64,000 nucleotides of DNA, from NCBI GenBank assembly GCA_033782935.1, contig JAWQEG010000279.1, positions 2,070,001 to 2,134,000 on the forward strand, given 5' to 3'. The stretch is from Petrolisthes cinctipes. Its lineage: Eukaryota; Arthropoda; Malacostraca; Decapoda; Porcellanidae. Within the stretch, counting starts at the first letter, position 1. Every line of letters begins with the position of its first letter. The notes beneath the pieces were generated by a model. It was not told the DNA's origin. It did no database searches and was given only the letters and a program-made list of their open reading frames with translations. A program made the translations under genes and the position numbers. Positions 1 to 9,900 of this stretch are shown one piece after another.

Positions 1-50
1 AAACGGGTACTGAAGATGCATGCACATATCGACTTTTGGGCACCTAAAAG

Positions 51-227
51 ATCGATTTTCAGTATGTTTTTGGCCTGTATTTTGAAAATACTCTAACACG
101 GAGTAGGCATGCACAGATACCTTCTGGGACCTATAAATATCGAATTTTCGGGTGTTTTGGGACTGAATTTGAGATATAAACGGGTACTGAAGATTCATGC
201 ACATATCGACTTTTGTGCACCTAAAAG
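51..227 (+). repeat. Full-length (177 bp) C-like monomer
   Basis: Has the C-class marks GATACCTTC, ACCTATAAAT and TTTTGGGACTG but keeps the AAACGGGTAC segment missing from ordinary C. It is either the undeleted ancestor of C or a C/B recombinant with a crossover downstream of GGGACTG. A short C follows immediately at 228-375. Confidence 0.85.
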
Positions 228-375
228 ATCGATTTTCAGTATGTTTTAGGCCTGTATTTTGAAAATACTCTAACACGGAGTAGGCATGCACAGATACCTT
301 CTGGGACCTCTAAATATCGAATTTTCGGGTGTTTTGGGACTGAATTTGAGATATCGATTTTTTGGCACATAAAAT

Positions 376-551
376 GACGATTTTTAGCATGTTTTTAGCC
401 TATATTTTGAAAATATTCTAGCACTGTGTAGGCATGTACAGATTGCTTCTGGGACCCCAAAATATTGAATTTTCGGGTGTTTTGAGCCTGAATTTGAGAT
501 ATAAACGGGTACAGAAGATACATGCACATATTGACTTTGGGCATCTAAAAT
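376..551 (+). repeat. Monomer class A (176 bp), type example
   Basis: Class A is recognised by TTTTTAGCCTATATTTTG followed by AAAATATTCTAGCACTG, and by TTGACTTTGGGCA near its end, which has one T fewer than B and accounts for 176 rather than 177 bp. Two haplotypes exist. A-I has CACTGTGTAGG and ends GGGCATCTAAAATATCG. A-II has CACTGAGTAGG and ends GGGCACCAAAAATATCG. This copy is A-I. The halves are 376-463 and 464-551. Confidence 0.93.
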
Positions 552-639
552 ATCGATTTTCAGCATGTTTTGGGCCTGTATTTTGAAAATACTCTAACAC
601 TGAGTAGGCATGTACAGATTGCTTCTGGGACCCCAAAAT
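552..639 (+). repeat. Half-monomer 1 (88 bp)
   Basis: First half of the B monomer. It aligns colinearly with the second half at 640-728. Matching blocks are ATCGATTTTCAGCATG with ATTGAATTTTCGGGT, GTTTTGGGCCTG with GTTTTGAGCCTG, GGCATGTACAGATTG with TGCATGCACATATCG, and CTTCTGGGACCCC with CTTTTGTGCACC. By eye the last 43 bases of the two halves are about three-quarters identical once a few single-base gaps are allowed. I infer that the 177-bp monomer arose by duplication of an ancestral unit of about 88 bp. Confidence 0.8.
578..592. other. 15-bp dyad GTATTTT-G-AAAATAC (type example)
   Basis: A perfect inverted repeat with one central base in the first half of the B monomer. The A monomer equivalent (402-416) is ATATTTT-G-AAAATAT, so the outer base pair changes from G-C to A-T on both sides together. 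B-II monomers read GAATTTTGAAAATAC, which breaks one pair, so conservation is not absolute. The motif recurs in nearly every monomer at about 167-bp mean spacing. Short dyads prone to cruciform or hairpin forms have been noted in centromeric satellites that lack CENP-B boxes; any such role here is inference. Confidence 0.6.
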
Positions 640-728
640 ATTGAATTTTCGGGTTTTTTGAGCCTGAATTTGAGATATAAACGGGTACTGAAGATGCATG
701 CACATATCGACTTTTGTGCACCTAAAAG
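640..728 (+). repeat. Half-monomer 2 (89 bp)
   Basis: Second half of the same B monomer, homologous to 552-639. It holds the AAACGGGTAC and TGCATGCA motifs, both of which fall inside the 29 bp missing from class C. The first half has no close match to AAACGGGTAC (its nearest counterpart is CTAACAC), so this part diverged or was gained after the half-monomer duplication. Confidence 0.78.
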
Positions 729-876
729 ATCGATTTTCAGTATGTTTTTGGCCTGTATTTTGAAAATACTCTAACAAGGAGTAGGCATGTACAGATACCT
801 TCTGGGACCTCTAAATATCGAATTTTCGGGTGTTTTGGGACTGAATTTGAGATATCGATTTTTTGGCACCTAAAAT
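729..876 (+). repeat. Monomer class C (148 bp, internally deleted), type example
   Basis: Class C carries CAGTATG at its start and TTTTGGGACTG in its second half. Compared with B it lacks exactly 29 bp, between GAGATAT and CGA. The lost segment begins AAACGGGTAC and ends CACATAT, so both breakpoints lie in ATAT, which suggests a microhomology or slippage deletion. First half 729-816 is 88 bp; second half 817-876 is only 60 bp. Haplotype C-I has GAGCATG, ACCCCTAAAT and CGACTTTTTGG. Haplotype C-II has GGCCTG, GATACCTTC, ACCTCTAAAT and CGATTTTTTGG. This copy is C-II following B-I, a recombinant order. Confidence 0.93.
825..840 (+). other. CENP-B-box-like motif in C monomer
   Basis: TTCGGGTGTTTTGGGA compared with the core pattern TTCG-N4-A-N2-CGGG matches 7 of 9 core positions (TTCG and GGG match; the central A is T and the C is T). 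The A and B-I monomers have TTTTGAG in place of TTTTGGG and match 6. A second partial match, TGAGATATAAACGGGT (671-686 in B), also has 7 of 9, with CGGG and the central A intact. In an array with many TTCG and CGGG strings, partial matches may be chance. Confidence 0.25.
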
Positions 877-1256
877 GTCGATTTTTAGCATGTTTTTAGC
901 CTATATTTTGAAAATATTCTAGCACTGTGTAGGCATGTACAGATTGCTTCTGGGACCCCAAAATATTGAATTTTCGGGTGTTTTGAGCTTGAATTTGAGA
1001 TATAAACGGGTACAGAAGATACATGCACATATTGACTTTGGGCATCTAAAATATCGATTTTCAGCATGTTTTGGGCGTGTATTTTGAAAATACTCTAACA
1101 CTGAGTAGGCATGTACAGATTGCTTCTGGGACCCCAAAATATTAAATTTTCGGGTGTTTTGAGCCTGAATTTGAGATATAAACGGGTACTGAAGATTCAT
1201 GCACATTATCGACTTTTGTGCACCTAAAAGATCGATTTTCAGTATGTTTTGAGCAT

Positions 1257-2760
1257 GTATTTTGAAAAGACTCTAACACGGAGTAGGCATGTACAGATCG
1301 CTTCTGGGACCCCTAAATATCGAATTTTCGGGTGTTTTGGGACTGAATTTGAGATATCGACTTTTTGGCACCTAAAAGATTGATTTTTAGCATGTTTTTA
1401 GCCTATATTTTGAAAATATTCTAGCACTGAGTAGGCATGTACAGATTGCTTCTGGGACCCCAAAATATTGAATTTTCGGGTGTTTTGAGCCTGAATTTGA
1501 GATATAAACGGGTACAGAAGATACATGCACATATTGACTTAGGCACCAAAAATATCGATTTTCAGCATGCTTTGGGCCTGAATTTTGAAAATACTCTAAC
1601 ACGGAGTAGGCATGTACAGATCGCTTCTGGGACCCCAAAATATCGAATTTTCGGTTGTTTAGGGCCAGAATTTGACATATAAACGGGTACAGAAAATGCA
1701 TGCACATATCGACTTTTGGGCACCTAAAAGATCGATTTTCAGTATGTTTTAGGCCTGTATTTTGAAAATACTCTAACACGGAGTAGGCATGCACAGATAC
1801 CTTCTGGGACCACTAAATATCGAATTTTCGGGTGTTTTGGGACTGAATTTGAGATATCGATTTTTTGGCACCTAAAATGTCGATTTTTAGCATGTTTTTA
1901 GCCTATATTTTGAAAATATTCTAGCACTGTGTAGGCATGTACAGATTGCTTCTGGGACCCCAAAATATTGAATTTTCGGGTGTTTTGAGCCTGAATTTGA
2001 GATATAAACGGGTACAGAAGATACATGCACATATTGACTTTGGGCATCTAAAATATCGATTTTCGGCATGTTTTGGGCCTGAATTTTGAAAATACTCTAA
2101 CACGGAGTAGGCATGTACAGATCGCTTCTGGGACCCCAAAATATCGAATTTTCGGGTGTTTAGGGCCAGAATTTGAGATATAAACGGGTACAGAATATGC
2201 ATGCACATATCGACTTTTGGGCACCTAAAAGATCGATTTTCAGTATGTTTTAGGCCTGTATTTTAAAAAAATACTCTAACACGGAGTAGGCATGCACAGA
2301 TACCTTCTGGGACCTCTAAATATCGAATTTTCGGGTGTTTTGGGACTGAATTTGAGATATCGATTTTTTGGCACCTAAAATGTCGATTTTTAGCATGTTT
2401 TTAGCCTATATTTTGAAAATATTCTAGCACTGTGTAGGCATGTACAGATTGCTTCTGGGACCCCAAAATATTGAATTTTCGGGTGTTTTGAGCCTGAATT
2501 TGAGATATAAACGGGTACAGAAGATACATGCACATATTGACTTTGGGCATCTAAAATATAGATTTTCAGCATGTTTTGGGCCTGTATTTTGAAAATACTC
2601 TAACACTGAGTAGGCATGTACAGATCGCTTCTGGGACCCCAAAATATCGAATTTTCGGGTGTTTAGGGCCAGAATTTGAGATATAAACGGGTACAGAAGA
2701 TGCATGCACATATCGACTTTTGGGCACCTAAAAGTTCGATTTTCAGTATGTTTTTGGCCT
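1257..2760 (+). repeat. 1,504-bp segmental unit, copy 1
   Basis: Three trimers that recur directly downstream. Shared rare variants include TTTGAAAAGACTC (1261 and 2765), the A-II monomer with GACTTAGGCACC, CATGCTTTGGGCC and TCGGTTGTTTAGGG. A 2-bp expansion of the A run near 2266 (TTTTAAAAAAATAC) is present only in this copy, giving 1,504 bp here against about 1,502 bp in the next. Confidence 0.88.
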
Positions 2761-4262
2761 GTATTTTGAAAAGACTCTAACACGGAGTAGGCATGTACAG
2801 ATCGCTTCTGGGACCCCTAAATATCGAATTTTCGGGTGTTTTGGGACTGAATTTGAGATATCGACTTTTTGGCACCTAAAAGATTGATTTTTAGCATGTT
2901 TTTAGCCTATATTTTGAAAATATTCTAGCACTGAGTAGGCATGTACAGATTGCTTCTGGGACCCCAAAATATTGAATTTTCGGGTGTTTTGAGCCTGAAT
3001 TTGAGATATAAACCGGTACAGAAGATACATGCACATATTGACTTAGGCACCAAAAATATCGATTTTCAGCATGCTTTGGGCCTGAATTTTGAAAATACTC
3101 TAACACGGAGTAGGCATGTACAGATCGCTTCTGGGACCCCAAAATATCGAATTTTCGGTTGTTTAGGGCCAGAATTTGACATATAAACGGGTACAGAAAA
3201 TGCATGCACATATCGACTTTTGGGCACCTAAAAGATCGATTTTCAGTATGTTTTAGGCCTGTATTTTGAAAATACTCTAACACGGAGTAGGCATGCACAG
3301 ATACCTTCTGGGACCACTAAATATCGAATTTTCGGGTGTTTTGGGACTGAATTTGAGATATCGATTTTTTGGCACCTAAAATGTCGATTTTTAGCATGTT
3401 TTTAGCCTATATTTTGAAAATATTCTAGCACTGTGTAGGCATGTACAGATTGCTTCTGGGACCCCAAAATATTGAATTTTCGGGTGTTTTGAGCCTGAAT
3501 TTGAGATATAAACGGGTACAGAAGATACATGCACATATTGACTTTGGGCATCTAAAATATCGATTTTCGGCATGTTTTGGGCCTGAATTTTGAAAATACT
3601 CTAACACGGAGTAGGCATGTACAGATCGCTTCTGGGACCCCAAAATATCGAATTTTCGGGTGTTTAGGGCCAGAATTTGAGATATAAACGGGTACAGAAT
3701 ATGCATGCACATATCGACTTTTGGGCACCTAAAAGATCGATTTTCAGTATGTTTTAGGCCTGTATTTTGAAAATACTCTAACACGGAGTAGGCATGCACA
3801 GATACCTTCTGGGACCTCTAAATATCGAATTTTCGGGTGTTTTGGGACTGAATTTGAGATATCGATTTTTTGGCACCTAAAATGTCGATTTTTAGCATGT
3901 TTTTAGCCTATATTTTGAAAATATTCTAGCACTGTGTAGGCATGTACAGATTGCTTCTGGGACCCCAAAATATTGAATTTTCGGGTGTTTTGAGCCTGAA
4001 TTTGAGATATAAACGGGTACAGAAGATACATGCACATATTGACTTTGGGCATCTAAAATATAGATTTTCAGCATGTTTTGGGCCTGTATTTTGAAAATAC
4101 TCTAACACTGAGTAGGCATGTACAGATCGCTTCTGGGACCCCAAAATATCGAATTTTCGGGTGTTTAGGGCCAGAATTTGAGATATAAACGGGTACAGAA
4201 GATGCATGCACATATCGACTTTTGGGCACCTAAAAGTTCGATTTTCAGTATGTTTTTGGCCT
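2761..4262 (+). repeat. 1,502-bp segmental unit, copy 2
   Basis: Near-perfect copy of 1257-2760. One visible substitution is AAACCGGTAC near 3011 where copy 1 has AAACGGGTAC; the other difference is the A-run length. Shared TAAAAGTTCG at the boundary (2731 and 4233) supports an exact tandem event. This is a nonamer of the 167-bp average monomer. Confidence 0.88.
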
Positions 4263-4413
4263 GTATTTTGAAAATACTCTAACACGGAGTAGGAATGCAC
4301 AGATACCTTCTGGGACCTCTGAATATCGAATTTTCGGGTGTTTTGGGACTGAATTTGAGGTATAAACGGGTACAGAAGATGCATGCACATATCGACTTTT
4401 GGGCACCTAAAAG
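4237..4413 (+). repeat. Full-length C-like monomer (177 bp)
   Basis: C-class marks GATACCTTC, ACCTCTGAAT and TTTTGGGACTG followed by GAGGTATAAACGGGTAC, so the 29-bp segment is present. It is followed by a normal short C from 4414, and this extra monomer explains why the A-to-A distance here is 678 bp (501 plus 177). Confidence 0.87.
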
Positions 4414-6242
4414 ATCGATTTTCAGTATGTTTTAGGCCTGTATTTTGAAAATACTCTAACACGGAGTAGGCATGCTCAGATACCTTCTGGGACCTCTAAA
4501 TATCGAATTTTTGGGTGTTTTGGGACTGAATTTGAGATATCGATTTTTTGGCACCTAAAATGTCGATTTTTAGCATGTTTTTAGCCTATATTTTGAAAAC
4601 ATTCTAGCACTGTGTAGGCATGTACAGATTGCTTCTGGGACCCCAAAATATTGAATTTTCGGGTGTTTTGAGCCTGAATTTGAGATATAAACGGGTACAG
4701 AAGATACATGCACATATTGACTTTGGGCATCTAAAATATCGATTTTCAGCATGTTTTGGGCCTGTATTTTGAAAATACTCTAACACTGAGTAGGCATGTA
4801 CAGATCGCTTCTGGGACCCCAAAATATCGAATTTTCGGGTTTTTAGGGCCAGAATTTGAGATATAAACGGGTACAGAAGATGCATGCACATATCGACTTT
4901 TGGGCACCTAAAAGATCGATTTTCAGTATGCTTTTGGCCTGTATTTTGAAAATACTCTAACACGGAGTAGGCATGCTCAGATACCTTCTGGGACCTCTAA
5001 ATATCGAATTTTCGGGTGTTTTGGGACTGAATTTGAGATATAAACGGGTACAGAAGATGCATGCACATATCGACTTTTGGGCACCTAAAAGATCGATTTT
5101 CAGTATGTTTTGGGCCTGTATTTTGAAAATACTCTAACACTGAGTAGGCATGTACAGATTGCTTCTGGGACCCCAAAATATTGAAATTTCGGGGGTTTTT
5201 GAGCCTGAATTTGAGATATAAACGGGTACTGAAGATGCATGCACATATCGACTTTTGTGCACCTAAAAGATCGATTTTCAGTATATTTTGAGCATGTATT
5301 TTGAAAATACTCTAACACGGAGTAGGCATGTACAGATCGCTTCTGGGACCCCTAAATATCGAATTTTCGGGTGTTTTGGGACTGAATTTGAGATATCGAC
5401 TTTTTGGCACCTAAAAGATCGATTTTTAGCATGTTTTTAGCCTATATTTTGAAAATATTCTAGCACTGAGTAGGCATGTACAGATTGCTTCTGGGACCCC
5501 AAAATATTGCATTTTCGGGTGTTTTGAGCCTGAATTTGAGATATAAACGGGTACAGAAGATACATGCACATATTGACTTTGGGCATCTAAAATATCGATT
5601 TTCAGCATGTTTTGGGCCTGAATTTTGAAAATACTCTAACACTGAGTAGGCATGTACAGATAGCTTCTGGGACCCCAAAATATCGAATTTTCGGGTGTTT
5701 AGGGCCAGAATTTGAGATATAAACGGGTACAGAAGATGCATGCACATATCGACTTTTGGGCACCTAAAAGATCGATTTTCAGTATGTTTTAGGCCTGTAT
5801 TTTGAAAATATTCTAACACGGAGTAGGCATGCACAGATACCTTCTGGGACCTCTAAATATCGAATTTTCGGGTGTTTTGGGACTGTATTTGAGATATCGA
5901 TTTTTTGGCACCTAAAATGTCGATTTTTAGCATGTTTTTAGCCTATATTTTGAAAATATTCTAGCACTGTGTAGGCATGTACAGATTGCTTCTGGGACCC
6001 CAAAATATTGATTTTTCGTGTGTTTTGAGCCTGAATTTGAGATATAAACGGGTACAGAAGATACATGCACATATTGACTTTGGGCATCTAAAATATCGAT
6101 TTTCAGCATGTTTTGGGCCTGTATTTTGAAAATACTCTAACAAGGAGTAGGCATGTACAGATACCTTCTAGGACCTCTAAATATCGAATTTTCGGGTGTT
6201 TTGGGACTGAATTTGAGATATCGATTTTTTGGCACCTATAAT
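4263..6242 (+). repeat. Irregular trimers between two segmental duplications
   Basis: Contains two full-length C-like monomers and a five-monomer interval of 856 bp (A starts 4562 and 5418: 176+177+177+178+148). The stretch from about 5290 to 5995 reappears near 7445-8150 and again near 12609-13314, marked by ATATTGCATTTTCGGG, AGATAGCTTC and GGGACTGTATTTGAG. No unique sequence is seen. Confidence 0.85.
4915..5091 (+). repeat. Full-length C-like monomer (177 bp)
   Basis: Third example in this window of a TTTTGGGACTG monomer that keeps AAACGGGTACAGAAG. All three that I found lie in the first 5.1 kb, so this part of the array holds monomers that the rest has lost or never had. Confidence 0.87.
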
Positions 6243-6567
6243 ATCGATTTTTAGCATGTTTTTAGCCTATATTTTGAAAATATTCTAGCACTGTGTAGGC
6301 ATGTACAGATTGCTTCTGGGACCCCAAAATATTGAATTTTCGGGTGTTTTGAGCCTGAATTTGAGATATAAACGGGTACTGAAGATGCATGCACATATCG
6401 ACTTTTGTGCACCTAAAAGATCGATTTTTAGTATGTTTTGCGCATGTATTTTTAAAATACTCTAACACATAGTAGGCATGTACAGATCGCTTCTGGGACC
6501 CCTAAATATTGAATTTTCGGGTGTTTTGGGACTGAATTTGAGATATCGACTTTTTGGCACCTAAAAG
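6243..6567 (+). repeat. 325-bp dimer: A/B hybrid plus C
   Basis: The 177-bp first monomer starts as A (TTTTTAGCCTATATTTTG, CACTGTGTAGG) and ends as B (GTACTGAAG, CTTTTGTGCACC); a 148-bp C follows. One monomer has been lost by homologous exchange between A and B in register. Rare marks CTTTTTAAAATAC-like loss of the dyad centre (GTATTTTTAAAATAC) and ACACATAGTAGG are shared with dimers at 10405 and 15569. Confidence 0.87.
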
Positions 6568-6960
6568 ATCGATTTTTAGCATGTTTTTAGCCTATATTTT
6601 GAAAATATTCTAGCACTGAGTAGGCATGTACAGATTGCTTCTGGGACCCCAAAATATTAAATTTTCGGTTGTTTTGAGCCTGAATTTGAGATATAAACGG
6701 GTACAGAAGTTACATGCACATATTGACTTTGGGCACCAAAAATATCGATTTTCAGCATGTTTTGGGCCTGAATTTTGAAAATACTCTAACACGGAGTAGG
6801 CATGTACAGATCGCTTCTGGGACCCCAAAATATCGAATTTTCGGGTGTTTAGGGCCAGAATTTGAGATATAAACGGGTACAGAAGATGCATGCACATATC
6901 GACTTTTGGGCACCTAAAAGATCGATTTTCAGTATGTTTTGGGCCTTTTTTTTTTTGAAA
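6568..6960 (+). repeat. Poly-T bearing trimer (5' part)
   Basis: A-II, B-II and a C-II in which GGCCTGTATTTTG is replaced by GGCC followed by a run of 11 T. This trimer is the ancestor or sibling of the ones at 10730 and 15894, which carry the same T run. Confidence 0.85.
6946..6956 (+). repeat. T11 homopolymer within a C monomer
   Basis: Eleven consecutive T replace the usual GTATTTT segment, lengthening the trimer to 504 bp and destroying the TATTTTGAAAATA dyad. The same tract occurs at 11108-11118 and 16272-16282 in matched positions of the duplicated units, so it predates those duplications. Confidence 0.95.
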
Positions 6961-9900
6961 ATACTCTAACAAGGAGTAGGCATGTACAGATACCTTCTGG
7001 GACCTCTAAATATCGAATTTTCGGGTGTTTTGGGACTGAATTTGAGATATCGATTTTTTGGCACCTATAATATCGATTTTTAGCATGTTTTTAGCCTATA
7101 TTTTGAAAATATTCTAGCACTGTGTAGGCATGTACAGATTGCTTCTGGGACCCCAAAATATTGAATTTTCGGGTGTTTTGAGCCTGAATTTGAGATATAA
7201 ACGGGTACAGAAGATACATGCACATATTGACTTTGGGCATCTAAAATATCGATTTTCAGCATGTTTTGGGCCTGTATTTTGAAAATACTCTAACACTGAG
7301 TAGGCATGTACAGATTGCTTTTGGAACCCCAAAATATTGAATTTTCGGGTGTTTTGAGACTGAATTTGAGATATAAACGGGTACAGAAGATGCATGCACA
7401 TATCGACTTTTGTGCACCTAAAAGATCGATTTTCAGTATGTTTTGAGCATGTATTTTGAAAATACTCTAACACGGAGTAGGCATGTACAGATCGCTTCTG
7501 GGACCCCTAAATATCGAATTTTCGGGTGTTTTGGGACTGAATTTGAGATATCGACTTTTTGGCACCTAAAAGATCGATTTTTAGCATGTTTTTAGCCTAT
7601 ATTTTGAAAATATTCTAGCACTGAGTAGGCATGTACAGATTGCTTCTGGGACCCCAAAATATTGCATTTTCGGGTGTTTTGAGCCTGAATTTGAGATATA
7701 AACGGGTACAGAAGATACATGCACATATTGACTTTGGGCATCTAAAATATCGATTTTCAGCATGTTTTGGGCCTGAATTTTGAAAATACTCTAAAACTGA
7801 GTAGGCATGTACAGATAGCTTCTGGGACCCCAAAATATCGAATTTTCGGGTGTTTAGGGCCAGAATTTGAGATATAAACGGGTACAGAAGATGCATGCAC
7901 ATATCGACTTTTGGGCACCTAAAAGATCGATTTTCAGTATGTTTTAGGCCTGTATTTTGAAAATATTCTAACACGGAGTAGGCATGCACAGATACCTTCT
8001 GGGACCTCTAAATATCGAATTTTCGGGTGTTTTGGGACTGTATTTGAGATATCGATTTTTTGGCACCTAAAATGTCGATTTTTAGCATGTTTTTAGCCTA
8101 TATTTTGAAAATATTCTAGCACTGTGTAGGCATGTACAGATTGCTTCTGGGACCCCAAAATATTGAATTTTCGGGTGTTTTCAGCCTGAATTTGAGATAT
8201 AAACGGGTACTGAAGATGCATGCACATATCGACTTATGTGCACCTAAAATATCGATTTTCAGCATGTTTTGGGCCTGTATTTTGAAAATACTCTAACACT
8301 GAGTAGGCATGTACAGATCGCTTCTGGGACCCCAAAATATCGAATTTTCGGGTGTTTAGGGCCAGAATTTGAGATATAAACGGGTACAGAAGATGCATGC
8401 ACATATCGACTTTTGGGCACCTAAAAGATCGATTTTCAGTATGTTTTGGGCCTGTATTTTGAAAATACTCTAACACTGAGTAGGCATGTACAGATTGCTT
8501 CTGGGACCCCAAAATATTGAATTTTCGGGGGTTTTGAGCCTGAATTTGAGATATAAACGGGTACTGAAGATGCATGCACATATCGACTTTTGTGCACCTA
8601 AAAGATCGATTTTCAGTATATTTTGATCATGTATTTTGAAAATACTCTAACACGGAGTAGGCATGTACAGATCGTTTCTGGGACCCCTAAATATCGAATT
8701 TTCGGGTGTTTTGGGACTGAATTTGAGATATCGATTTTTTGGCACCTATAATATCGATTTTTAGCATGTTTTTAGCCTATATTTTGAAAATATTCTAGCA
8801 CTGTGTAGGCATGTACAGATTGCTTCTGGGACCCCCAAATTTTGAATTTTCGGGTGTTTAGAGCCTGAATTTGAGATATAAACGGGTACAGAAGATACAT
8901 GCACATATTGACTTTGGGCATCTAAAATATCGATTTTCAGCATGTTTTGGGCCTGTATTTTGAAAATACTCTAACACTGAGTAGGCATGTACAGATTGCT
9001 TTTGGAACCCCAAAATATTGAATTTTCGGGTGTTTTGAGCCTGAATTTGAGATATAAACGGGTACTGAAGATGCATGCACATATCGACATTTGTGCACCT
9101 AAAAGATCGATTTTCAGTATGTTTTGAGCATGTATTTTGAAAATACTCTAACACGGAGTAGGCATGTACAGATCACTTCTGGGACCCCTAAATATCGAAT
9201 TTTCAGGTGTTTTGGGACTGAATTTGAGATATCGACTTTTTGGCACCTAAAAGATCGATTTTTAGCATGTTTTTAGCCTATATTTTCAAAATATTCTAGC
9301 ACTGAGTAGGCATGTACAGATCGCTTCTGGGACCCCAAAATATCGAATTTTCGGGTGTTTAGGGCCAGAATTTGAGATATAAACGGGTACAGAAGATGCA
9401 TGCACATATCGACTTTTAGGCACCTAAAAGATCGATTTTCAGTATGTTTTTGGCCTGTATTTTGAAAATACTCTAACACGGAGTAGGCATGTACAGATAC
9501 CTTCTGGGACCTCTAAATATCCAATTTTCGGGTGTTTTGGGACTGAATTTGAGATATCGACTTTTTGGCACCTAAAATATCGATTTTTAACATGTTTTTA
9601 GCCTATATTTTGAAAATATTCTAGCACTGTGTAGGCATGTACAGATTGCTTCTGGGACCCCAAAATATTGATTTTTCGTGTGTTTTGAGCCTGAATTTGA
9701 GATATAAACGGGTACAGAAGATACATGCACATATTGACTTTGGGCATCTAAAATATCGATTTTCAGCATGTTTTGGGCCTGTATTTTGAAAATACTCTAA
9801 CACTGAGTAGGCATGTACAGATTGCTTTTGGAACCCCAAAATATTGAATTTTCGGGTGTTTTCTGCCTGAATTTGAGATATAAACGGGTACTGAAGATGC

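Larger units (their letters stand above)
552..728 (+). repeat. Monomer class B (177 bp), type example
   Basis: Class B is recognised by CAGCATGTTTTGGGCCTG and a full-length second half containing AAACGGGTAC. Haplotype B-I has CACTGAGTAGG, AGATTGCTTC, TTTTGAGCCTG and CTTTTGTGCACC. Haplotype B-II has GGCCTGAATTTTG, CACGGAGTAGG, AGATCGCTTC, TTTAGGGCCAG and CTTTTGGGCACC. This copy is B-I. The two halves of 88 and 89 bp (552-639, 640-728) are homologous to each other. Confidence 0.93.
376..876 (+). repeat. Representative 501-bp trimeric higher-order repeat (A-B-C)
   Basis: A clear example of the basic higher-order unit. Monomer A is 176 bp, B is 177 bp and C is 148 bp, totalling 501 bp; the next A begins at 877. 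The same A-to-A spacing of 501 bp recurs at many places, for example 16899 to 17400, 17400 to 17901 and 24417 to 24918. Departures from 501 are explained by whole-monomer gain or loss (325, 679, 826 bp) or by small indels (491, 502-504 bp). The trimer is the unit of homogenisation, since A matches distant A monomers better than it matches the adjacent B. Confidence 0.95.
1..1256 (+). repeat. Left-edge trimers
   Basis: Begins inside the second half of a monomer (1-50), then a full-length C-like monomer (51-227), a short C (228-375), and trimers starting at 376 and 877. GGCATGCACAG instead of GGCATGTACAG is frequent in the C monomers of the first 5 kb and rare later, a local variant marking the left end of the window. 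Nothing other than satellite is present. Confidence 0.9.

Noticed and set aside
384..566. Recurrent 60-codon minus-strand open frames, one per trimer
   Set aside because: Same length and sequence at nearly every A-B junction, fixed by stops within the repeat. There is no independent coding evidence and they overlap other frames of the same repeat.
578..592. GTATTTTGAAAATAC as a transcription terminator or operator
   Set aside because: The dyad has a one-base loop and recurs in every monomer without any gene; it is better treated as a satellite motif.
721..740. AAAAGATCGATTTT as an inverted repeat
   Set aside because: Only the central ATCGAT is a true palindrome; the flanking AAAAG and TTTT are one base out of register, so no extended hairpin forms.
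1437..1682. Plus-strand open frames of 66-96 codons (for example 1437-1682, 2941-3186, 26931-27221)
   Set aside because: They occur only where A-II joins B-II in a stop-free phase; they are overlapped by minus-strand frames and lie wholly within monomers.
3926..4462. 178-codon minus-strand open frame, the longest in the window, with a repeated internal peptide
   Set aside because: It is satellite sequence in the same phase across several monomers. It is long only because a full-length C at 4237-4413 avoids the frame shift normally caused by the 148-bp C. It resembles no protein domain that I know, and other trimers break the frame.
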